This document shows positions 1 to 5,628 of a stretch of DNA of 5,628 nt, in pieces. A model generated the notes under the pieces. The model saw nothing but the letters and a program-made list of their open reading frames with translations. It was not told where the DNA came from and searched no databases. The stretch covers positions 1-5,628 of the forward strand of contig QQUK01000248.1 in the NCBI GenBank assembly GCA_008501655.1. The letters are read 5' to 3'. The DNA is from Calditrichota bacterium. GTDB lineage: Bacteria; Zixibacteria; MSB-5A5; GN15; FEB-12. A program made the position numbers and the translations under genes. Numbering within the stretch: position 1 is the first letter of the stretch; every line of letters begins with the position of its first letter.

Positions 1-1050
1 CCAATCTCATTTAAAACCGGGTTTAAACATGACTTTGGTACATCGCTTTCATTAAAGCAATCATTATGGTGCGGCGGAAGAGTAATCAATGCGTACAAAG
101 TAGCAAAACTGTATAAAAAATATGCCAATGCATTGGTTCATCAGGTTGAGTACAACATTGTTGCTGCTGCTGAAAAACTGTATCATGCAGCAATCCTGAC
201 ACAATCAAACTATGATGTCGTTTTGAAAGCATATGAAGCAAACAGCGAAAATCTTGAGGTTGCTCAGAAACTTTATGACAAGGGGATGATCTCTGAATAC
301 GAACTTCTGCGTGCAAAAGTTGAAAAAGCAAATCTGCAGCCTCAACTGATTCAAACAGAGTCGGCAGTAAAACTGGCGCAGAAGGACTTAAAATCTTTTA
401 TTGGTATTCCTTTAGATGAGAGAATTCAGCTTGTAGATATTAATTCAGATGTAGCAGTTGTTGAAAATCTGAAGCTTGATTCACTTGTTGCCTATGCAAT
501 GGAAAACCGGCCGGAGTTAAAACAGGCTGAATATACAACCGAGATGAGTCGACGGGCTGTATCAATAATGAAAGCTGACTATTATCCGAAACTTGAAGCT
601 GTATCAAGCTACAATTGGAACGCTACCTCAGATCAACTTTCTTTGTCACAGAATAGCACAACCTCCTGGTCTGCCGGAATTACCGTTTCTATACCGATAT
701 TTAAGGGTGGCGAGACAAGAGGGAATGTGAAAAAATATCATGCAGAATATAAACAGGCTGAAATTGATGAACGGGACAAACGGATAAATCTGGAACTTGA
801 AGTTGAAAAAGCATACGATATGTTAATTGAAGCAAAAAAGTCACTTGATGTACAATCTGAAACAATTAATCAGGCTGAGGAAGGTCTCCGTATTGCGAAT
901 GTTCGCTATGAATCAGGTGTTGGAACCCAGCTTGAAGTAATTTCTGCTCAATCAGCATTAACACAAGCACGTAATTCACTGGCTTATGCCAAATATTCAT
1001 TTGAAACAGCAAAATCAGAACTTAAACGTGTCACAACTATAGAGTTTTAA
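1..1050 (+). CDS. TolC-family outer-membrane efflux channel, 5'-truncated by window edge
   Basis: This is the outer-membrane exit duct of the tripartite pump, expected to be a trimer with an outer-membrane beta-barrel and a long periplasmic helical barrel. The frame is open from base 1, so the true start and signal peptide lie upstream; the TTG at 133 is an internal Leu codon, not the start. The visible 349 residues show the two-fold family repeat. A strand-rich segment (about 1-22) ends in a Gly-Gly turn (LWCGGRV, 22-28) and is followed by long helices with a LYDKGMISEYELLRAK segment near 91. The second half has RPELKQAE (170-177), a strand segment ending in IPIFKGG (231-237), and helices with RYESGVGTQLEVISAQSAL (302-320), the standard C-terminal OMF motif. 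Known family members are about 430-490 residues, so roughly 100 N-terminal residues are missing. It sits 14 nt before the adaptor gene. The first Gly-Gly turn reads WCGG where LFDGG is usual. Family assignment is firm; the substrate is unknown. Confidence 0.95.
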   Translation, partial: PISFKTGFKHDFGTSLSLKQSLWCGGRVINAYKVAKLYKKYANALVHQVEYNIVAAAEKLYHAAILTQSNYDVVLKAYEANSENLEVAQKLYDKGMISEYELLRAKVEKANLQPQLIQTESAVKLAQKDLKSFIGIPLDERIQLVDINSDVAVVENLKLDSLVAYAMENRPELKQAEYTTEMSRRAVSIMKADYYPKLEAVSSYNWNATSDQLSLSQNSTTSWSAGITVSIPIFKGGETRGNVKKYHAEYKQAEIDERDKRINLELEVEKAYDMLIEAKKSLDVQSETINQAEEGLRIANVRYESGVGTQLEVISAQSALTQARNSLAYAKYSFETAKSELKRVTTIEF

Positions 1051-1064
1051 AAAACGGGAATAAT

Positions 1065-2093
1065 ATGAAAAAAATAATTCTTATAATCACAGTACTCTTA
1101 GTTTCAATTGCTCTTGTTTCCTGTTCAGGAAATGAGGCAAAAGAGACAGAACTTGCTAAACCGGCTATAGCTGTTAAAGCTGAGCTTGTTAAAACTGAAA
1201 CGATTGAAATGAAGAAAAATTACACCGGTTCATTAAAAGGTGAAAAGCAGACAACTGTGTATGCAAAAGTTTCTGAAGCTGTTGAATCTATCGATGTCAG
1301 GGAAGGTGATGAAGTCAAAGCAAATCAGAAAATTCTCTTGTTAGATAAGACAGGTCCTTCTTCTAATTATCTGCAAACCAGGGAACTGTATCTTAATGCT
1401 AAAAAGCAGTATGAGAAGATGGAATATCTTTACAAAGAAGGTGCTGTCTCCGAATTGGATTTTGATGCAGCCGAAACTGATTATAAAGTTAAAAAAGCAT
1501 CATATGATGCTGCATCCCGACTTGTTGAAATAGAATCACCTATCGCAGGAGTAGTGACTTCGATTGATGTTTCCGAAGGAGATTTCGTACAGGTGGGGCA
1601 GAAACTTGCAACGGTCGCGAATTCAGAAAAGCTACGGGTAACATTTGAAGTTAATCCGAATGAAATTGCTTCGATGAAAATTGGTGCCAAAGTTTCTGTT
1701 TTGAATGAAAAAACAAACAGTAAAACATCCGGTAAGATTTCTGCTATAGCATCATCTGCTGACCCTATCAGCAGAGCTTTTAAAGTTGAAGCTATTCTGG
1801 AAAACATAAGTAAAGATTTAAAACCGGGTATGTTTGTACGAATTGAATATGTTGCTGAAATTCTAAACGATGTGATTGTTATCCCGCGTAAAGCTGTACA
1901 GATACGTAATGAACAGGATATGGTGTTTGTCGCATTTAATGGTATGGCTTATTTGAAAGCTGTTGAACTTGGTGCTGACAATAATGGTGATATCGTAGTT
2001 CTTTCCGGTCTGCAAAAATCGGATACACTGATTACAATCGGTCAGGAATATCTGGACGATTCAACAGAAATTCGTATTACTGAAATAAACTAA
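1065..2093 (+). CDS. RND efflux periplasmic adaptor (membrane-fusion lipoprotein)
   Basis: This adaptor should link the RND pump to the outer-membrane channel. The ATG gives a clear lipoprotein signal: basic MKK, a hydrophobic core to about residue 16, and a lipobox LVSC with Cys20, the only cysteine in the protein. Domains follow the HlyD/AcrA order: first half of the lipoyl/barrel-sandwich domain (about 63-97, with VREGDEV), a helical hairpin (about 98-156), second lipoyl half (about 157-187, SPIAGVVTSIDVSEGDFV), a beta-barrel (about 188-262, ending in the conserved LKPGMFVRI at 252-260), and a membrane-proximal domain beginning IVIPRKAVQ (271-279). At 342 residues it is a compact member, and the hairpin looks somewhat shorter than that of AcrA. 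A GGGAA at 1056-1060 is a weak, close ribosome-binding site; the start rests mainly on the signal peptide. It lies between the channel and pump genes, as expected for a co-transcribed complex. Which membrane anchors the lipid is inferred, not shown. Confidence 0.95.
   Translation: MKKIILIITVLLVSIALVSCSGNEAKETELAKPAIAVKAELVKTETIEMKKNYTGSLKGEKQTTVYAKVSEAVESIDVREGDEVKANQKILLLDKTGPSSNYLQTRELYLNAKKQYEKMEYLYKEGAVSELDFDAAETDYKVKKASYDAASRLVEIESPIAGVVTSIDVSEGDFVQVGQKLATVANSEKLRVTFEVNPNEIASMKIGAKVSVLNEKTNSKTSGKISAIASSADPISRAFKVEAILENISKDLKPGMFVRIEYVAEILNDVIVIPRKAVQIRNEQDMVFVAFNGMAYLKAVELGADNNGDIVVLSGLQKSDTLITIGQEYLDDSTEIRITEIN
1755..1775 (+). repeat. Short perfect inverted repeat inside the adaptor gene
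   Basis: TCTGCTGA (1755-1762) and TCAGCAGA (1768-1775) form a perfect 8-bp stem with a 5-nt loop, followed by GCTTTT. It lies in codons for the beta-barrel segment SADPISRAF of the adaptor. The structure is real at the sequence level, but it is short, lies in coding sequence, and is probably without function. Confidence 0.4.
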
Positions 2094-2098
2094 AGGTG
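2094..2098 (+). promoter_or_regulatory. Ribosome-binding site of the RND pump gene, abutting the adaptor stop
   Basis: AGGTG directly follows the adaptor stop codon (TAA 2091-2093) and ends 4 nt before the ATG at 2103. If the stop codon bases are included, it reads AAAGGTG. The arrangement supports the 2103 start and suggests that ribosomes finishing the adaptor help to initiate the pump. Confidence 0.55.
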
Positions 2099-2102
2099 CT
2101 AT

Positions 2103-5100
2103 ATGAAACTTTCTGAAATATCAATAAAACGACCTGTCTTTGCGACAATGATGATTGGAGCTCTTCTGGTTATCGGATGGTTCTCATACATGGGACTATC
2201 GGTAAATATGTTTCCCGACGTTGATTTTCCTTTAGTAGTTGTACAGACAGCATATCCGGGAGCATCGGCGGAAACAATTGAAACAGAAGTCTCTAAGAAA
2301 ATAGAAGAAGTAGTTAATGAGATCTCCGGGATTAAAAATCTGACTTCCAATTCGATTGAAGGTGTTTCACTTGTTATCGTAGAATTCGAACTTGATGAAG
2401 ATGGAGCTTTAGCCGCTCAGGATGTTCGGGAGAAAATAGCAGGTATTATTAATGAGTTACCTGAAGATATAGAAGACCCGGTTGTCACGCAGTTTGAAAT
2501 TGGCGGTGAGCCGATAATGTCATTAATCCTTGCCGGTGAAAGACCGCTTAAGGAAATCACTGATATCGCTGAAGATAAAATTAAAACCCGTCTTGAAACG
2601 ATAAACGGTATTGGAAGTGTTGAACTGGTTGGTGGATTTGAACGGGAAATTCAGGTTGGTCTGAATCCTGAAACGATGGAGTCACTCCAGCTGACAATCA
2701 CCGATGTTCAAAATGCAATTTCTGCAGCAAATATGGAGATTCCTGGAGGTAGAGTTGATGAAGCTTCTCAGGAATTTTTAGTTAGAATTAAGGGTAGGCT
2801 GGAATCTGTTGATGATTTTAACAACATAATCGTCAAAAACAGAAAAGGTACACCTATATATCTTTCTGATATCGCAATCGTTTCGGATACGATTGTTGAT
2901 CAACGCTCGCTCTCAAGATTTAATGGGAATACGACTGTGGCTTTAAATGTTGTAAAGCAATCCGGTTCCAATGTTGTTGAACTTGCTGAAAATGTAAAAA
3001 AAGAGATCAAACGACTTCAAGATGAACTGCCTCCTGACGTAAGGATTCAGATAGTTGATGACCAGTCTGTATTTATCAATGATTCAATCCATGAATTGAT
3101 CTTTAATATTTCAATAGGTACTCTTTTAGCGGTGATCATTATTTTCCTGTTCCTCTTGGATATCAAACCTACGATTATAACTGGTCTTTCTATTCCGATT
3201 TCGATTATCGCAACATTTACTTTGATGAAACTACTTGGATTTACAATTAACTTCATGACCTTGCTTGGTCTTTCTCTTGCGGTAGGAATACTTATTGATG
3301 ATGCCATTGTTGTTGTTGAAAATATCTACCGTCACTTAAGTATGGGAAAAAATCCATTTAGGGCAGCAATTGACGGTACAAATGAAATCGGACTTGCTGT
3401 TATGGCAACAACATTTACTATCATGGTTGTCTTTTTACCGGTGGCATTTATGGAAGATATCGTAGGGCGATTTTTCTATCAGTTTGGTGTTACCGTAGCA
3501 TTCTCTGTTCTTGTTTCATTATTTGTAGCGTTTAGTTTGACTCCGATGCTTTCGTCGAGGATGTTGAAGAAAACACTCTCTGCAAACGTTGATGATATTA
3601 TAAGTGAAAAATCAAGCATTACAAAACCGATCTTCAAAGTCCTCGGGTATTGGAACCGGATGTTTGATGCTCTTTTGCCTTCTTACAAAAAACTTCTGGC
3701 AGCATCTTTGAGGCACAGATGGGTTGTAATAATTGTATCAATAATGATCTTTTTCTCCTCACTGTACTTAGCACAATTTGTAGGACAGGAATGGATGTCC
3801 CAGCCGGATCAGGGTAAATTGTATTTAACAATAGAAACTCCTCCGGGTACATCGCTGAATGAAACATCGCGACGGGTAGGTCAGGTGGAAGGTATTTTGA
3901 GTCAGCTCCCTGAAGTTGTCGACAAATTCGTCACTATCGGTTCCGGAAACAGTACTGTCCAGGAAGCAAGTCTGCTTGTTAATCTAACGTCTGCCGAAGA
4001 ACGTGAAATTCATGCAAAAAACCTCGCTGACTCGGTCAGGATTTTGATTTCCACTGTTCCGGGTATAAAATCATCAATTGCAATACAGCCGTCTGAAGGC
4101 GGATCATCTAAGCCGATTGAGATGTCAGTACGAGGTGATGACCGGGAAGTTCTGCGGACGTACGCTTTAAATATCCAGAAGATGATACAGGATATTCCGG
4201 GTACAATTGATGTTGATAATTCGATGGCTGAAGGTAAACCGGAAATCCAGATTAATGTCGATCGAAAGAAGGCTGATGATTTAGGTATGTCCTTGTCGAT
4301 GATTCCGATGACTTTACGAAACTTGGTTGAAGGTGATGTTGTCACCAAATTTAAAGATGGTGATGATGAGGTTGATGTCCGTGTCAAACTTCAGGAAAAA
4401 TACCGGTCGTCAACGAACGACCTTGAACGAATATTAGTAGAAAGTAATAAAGAAGTAGATGGGCTTGATAAATTTTTAGTTCCGATCGGCCGGTATGCAA
4501 GTATCGAAAAACAATCTACAATAGGTGAATATAATAGATTTAACCGTCAGAATGAAATTCGAATTAACTCAAATGTATTAACCGGGTATTTCTCCGGTAC
4601 GATTTCAAACGAAATTCTGGCAAAAGTCGATTCATTGGATCTGCCGCCGGGATATTCTGTGTCGCCGGTTGGGGAAGAGCAGATGCGTTCGGAATCAAAC
4701 GCGAATATTTTAAATGCATTGATGCTGGCTGTTATTTTTATCTATATTCTCCTGGCATCTCAATATGAATCATTTTTTGATCCGCTGTCTATTATGATTT
4801 CCTTACCACTTTCTCTGATTGGAGCTATTTTAGGATTATTGGTGTTTAATTCTTCCTTTTCGATATTCTCGATGATAGGTATTGTTATGCTCATGGGGCT
4901 GGTTACAAAAAATGCTATATTATTGATAGATTTTGTGAAACAACAGCGGGAAAAAGGTGTTTCAAAATTTGAAGCAATATTAATAGCTGGGCCGGTAAGA
5001 TTGAGACCGATTCTGATGACTACATTTGCAACTGTCTTTGGAATGCTTCCTATAGCCCTTGAACTTGGACCGGGTGCTGAAATGCGCTCCCCGATGGCTC

Positions 5101-5270
5101 GGGCAGCAATAGGTGGAATTATTTCATCTACATTGTTGACTTTGGTCGTTGTTCCTGTAGTTTATTCAATTATTGATGATATTGTAGAATATTTGAAACG
5201 GCTTTTTAAAGTTAAAGCGTACGACTCTGAAGGAAACTTATTAGATGAGCAGCTTGATAGCCCCAACTAA
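2103..5270 (+). CDS. HAE1/AcrB-type RND multidrug efflux transporter (inner membrane)
   Basis: This is the proton-driven inner-membrane pump of the complex, expected to work as a homotrimer. The 1055 residues match the usual 1020-1060 of the family and show its internal duplication: TM1 about 12-31, a periplasmic porter/docking loop about 33-330, TM2-TM6 about 332-483, TM7 about 540-558, a second periplasmic loop about 560-865, and TM8-TM12 about 867-1023, with a short charged cytoplasmic tail. The proton-relay residues are present: Asp399-Asp400 in GILIDDAIVVVEN (AcrB D407/D408), Lys936 in GLVTKNAILLIDF (AcrB K940), and Arg968 in RLRPILMTT (matching AcrB R971). N-terminal IKRPVFA and NMFPDVDFPLVVVQTAYPGAS are typical HAE1 motifs, which argues against a heavy-metal (CzcA) type. 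The pump therefore looks active. The 9-nt gap to the adaptor gene supports an operon, and the last 26 nt overlap the start of bshC. The protein contains no cysteine. The substrate range cannot be told from sequence alone. Confidence 0.97.
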   Translation: MKLSEISIKRPVFATMMIGALLVIGWFSYMGLSVNMFPDVDFPLVVVQTAYPGASAETIETEVSKKIEEVVNEISGIKNLTSNSIEGVSLVIVEFELDEDGALAAQDVREKIAGIINELPEDIEDPVVTQFEIGGEPIMSLILAGERPLKEITDIAEDKIKTRLETINGIGSVELVGGFEREIQVGLNPETMESLQLTITDVQNAISAANMEIPGGRVDEASQEFLVRIKGRLESVDDFNNIIVKNRKGTPIYLSDIAIVSDTIVDQRSLSRFNGNTTVALNVVKQSGSNVVELAENVKKEIKRLQDELPPDVRIQIVDDQSVFINDSIHELIFNISIGTLLAVIIIFLFLLDIKPTIITGLSIPISIIATFTLMKLLGFTINFMTLLGLSLAVGILIDDAIVVVENIYRHLSMGKNPFRAAIDGTNEIGLAVMATTFTIMVVFLPVAFMEDIVGRFFYQFGVTVAFSVLVSLFVAFSLTPMLSSRMLKKTLSANVDDIISEKSSITKPIFKVLGYWNRMFDALLPSYKKLLAASLRHRWVVIIVSIMIFFSSLYLAQFVGQEWMSQPDQGKLYLTIETPPGTSLNETSRRVGQVEGILSQLPEVVDKFVTIGSGNSTVQEASLLVNLTSAEEREIHAKNLADSVRILISTVPGIKSSIAIQPSEGGSSKPIEMSVRGDDREVLRTYALNIQKMIQDIPGTIDVDNSMAEGKPEIQINVDRKKADDLGMSLSMIPMTLRNLVEGDVVTKFKDGDDEVDVRVKLQEKYRSSTNDLERILVESNKEVDGLDKFLVPIGRYASIEKQSTIGEYNRFNRQNEIRINSNVLTGYFSGTISNEILAKVDSLDLPPGYSVSPVGEEQMRSESNANILNALMLAVIFIYILLASQYESFFDPLSIMISLPLSLIGAILGLLVFNSSFSIFSMIGIVMLMGLVTKNAILLIDFVKQQREKGVSKFEAILIAGPVRLRPILMTTFATVFGMLPIALELGPGAEMRSPMARAAIGGIISSTLLTLVVVPVVYSIIDDIVEYLKRLFKVKAYDSEGNLLDEQLDSPN
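5230..5234 (+). promoter_or_regulatory. Likely ribosome-binding site of bshC, inside the RND gene
   Basis: AAGGA lies 10 nt upstream of the bshC ATG at 5245 and is read within the final codons of the pump gene. The bshC frame has a TAG stop immediately before the ATG (5242-5244), so translation cannot start further upstream. Together these fix the start at 5245. The spacing is at the long end of the usual range. Confidence 0.5.
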
Positions 5271-5628
5271 AGATTTAGGCTATTCAAAAATATATCTCGA
5301 TTTTATTTCAAAAAAAGATTCTGTCGGTAAATTTTATCCGGCAGAATCTTTTGAACAAGTGATAGATAGTCTTGAAAAACGTTCATATCTCCGTTCAGAA
5401 ATAACTGAAATCTTAACGAAGCAAAACAGACTGTACAACGCAGGTGAAAAAACATTCGATAATATCGAACTTCTTAAAGATAGCAAGACAATAGCTATCT
5501 GTACAGGTCAGCAAGCAGGGTTTTTCGGAGGTTCATTACTGATTTTAATCAAAGCTTTAGCATTAGCGAAATCGGCTGAACAGTATTCCAACCAACTAAA
5601 TCGTCCCGTAATTCCCATCTTTTGGATT
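5245..5628 (+). CDS. bshC: BshC, putative cysteine-adding enzyme of bacillithiol synthesis, 3'-truncated by window edge
   Basis: BshC is assigned to the last step of bacillithiol synthesis, joining cysteine to GlcN-malate in the cytoplasm; bacillithiol is the glutathione-like thiol of many Firmicutes and some diderm phyla. The window contains the first 128 residues of a protein normally about 530-540 long. Recognisable pieces are FYP near residues 30-32, the nucleotide-binding-fold motif CTGQQAGFFGG (86-96) and the following helix IKALALAK, then RPVIPIFWI (120-128), which in known BshC proteins runs on into a GEDHD-type motif beyond the window. The start is fixed by an in-frame TAG directly before the ATG and by the absence of any later in-frame ATG in the window. 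The gene overlaps the RND gene by 26 nt in another frame, which implies co-transcription and possibly translational coupling. One oddity is GGSLLILIKA, where GGPLYTIYKA-like text is usual. Family assignment is strong. Whether the organism makes bacillithiol depends on bshA and bshB elsewhere. Confidence 0.9.
   Translation, partial: MSSLIAPTKDLGYSKIYLDFISKKDSVGKFYPAESFEQVIDSLEKRSYLRSEITEILTKQNRLYNAGEKTFDNIELLKDSKTIAICTGQQAGFFGGSLLILIKALALAKSAEQYSNQLNRPVIPIFWI
5313..5352 (+). other. 15-bp terminator-like inverted repeat within the start of bshC
   Basis: The left arm (5313-5327, AAAAGATTCTGTCGG) pairs with the right arm (5338-5352, CCGGCAGAATCTTTT) over 15 bp with one G-U wobble and a 10-nt AT-rich loop. 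The A-run before the stem and T-run after it resemble a bidirectional intrinsic terminator, but the T-run is only four bases and the structure lies in bshC codons 23-36, which are intact and encode conserved-looking protein. The pairing is directly visible. A role as attenuator or partial terminator after the efflux operon is inference. Confidence 0.6.

Noticed and set aside
10..30. Near-palindrome TTTAAA-ACCGGG-TTTAAA, including GTTTAAAC
   Set aside because: It is in-frame coding sequence of the channel with a repeated Phe-Lys codon pair; the centre is not a perfect palindrome and the position gives no reason for an operator.
133..1050. Start of the channel gene at TTG 133
   Set aside because: The same frame is open back to base 1 and encodes typical TolC-family sequence (LSLKQSLWCGGRV), so 133 is an internal Leu codon and the gene is truncated by the window edge.
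1051..1064. Possible promoter or terminator between channel and adaptor genes
   Set aside because: The 14-nt gap is too short to hold either and shows only a weak GGGAA ribosome-binding site.
3304..3317. GTTGTTGTTG triplet run
   Set aside because: It encodes the conserved Val-Val-Val of the TM4 motif in RND pumps, so protein conservation explains it.
4010..4387. 125-residue open frame on the minus strand
   Set aside because: It lies wholly antisense to conserved RND coding sequence, has a Ser/Thr/Ile-rich composition typical of shadow frames, and shows no recognisable domain. The other minus-strand frames (86-331, 1481-1807, 2099-2350, 3047-3307, 3634-3867) are rejected for the same reason.
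4405..4422. 6-bp inverted repeat GGTCGT/ACGACC with a 6-nt loop
   Set aside because: It is short, has no T-run, lies in the middle of the RND gene and is within chance expectation.

Overview
The window holds the 3' part of a tripartite RND efflux operon followed by the first third of a bacillithiol-biosynthesis gene, all on the + strand and packed with almost no intergenic space. No RNA gene, mobile element, CRISPR array or gene-free stretch longer than 14 bases is visible. The DNA is AT-rich (roughly 40% GC by eye) and codon use looks even across the window, so nothing suggests recent transfer.

Layout: (1) positions 1-1050, a TolC-family outer-membrane channel that lacks its N-terminus because the window starts inside it; (2) 1065-2093, a periplasmic membrane-fusion (adaptor) lipoprotein; (3) 2103-5270, a full-length HAE1/AcrB-type RND inner-membrane transporter; (4) 5245 to the window end, the N-terminal 128 residues of BshC, the putative cysteine-adding enzyme of bacillithiol synthesis, whose start lies inside the end of the RND gene. 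Gaps are 14 nt, 9 nt and a 26-nt overlap, so a single transcript from a promoter upstream of the window is the simplest reading.

The outer-membrane channel, adaptor and RND pump imply a Gram-negative (diderm) cell. BshC narrows this to diderm lineages that can make bacillithiol, such as Bacteroidota/Ignavibacteria/Chlorobi relatives, Acidobacteriota or Deinococcota. The low GC, the channel-adaptor-pump gene order and the general look of the proteins fit a Bacteroidota or Ignavibacteria-type organism best, but this is inference and not settled by the sequence.

Function: the RND protein should use the proton gradient to capture substrates from the periplasm or inner membrane, the adaptor should bridge it to the channel, and the channel should carry substrate across the outer membrane. 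The substrate cannot be predicted. The pump operon itself is of a familiar type. The part most worth a second look is the junction with bshC: a tight overlap, a stop codon directly before the bshC start, and a 15-bp terminator-like hairpin within the first 36 codons of bshC.
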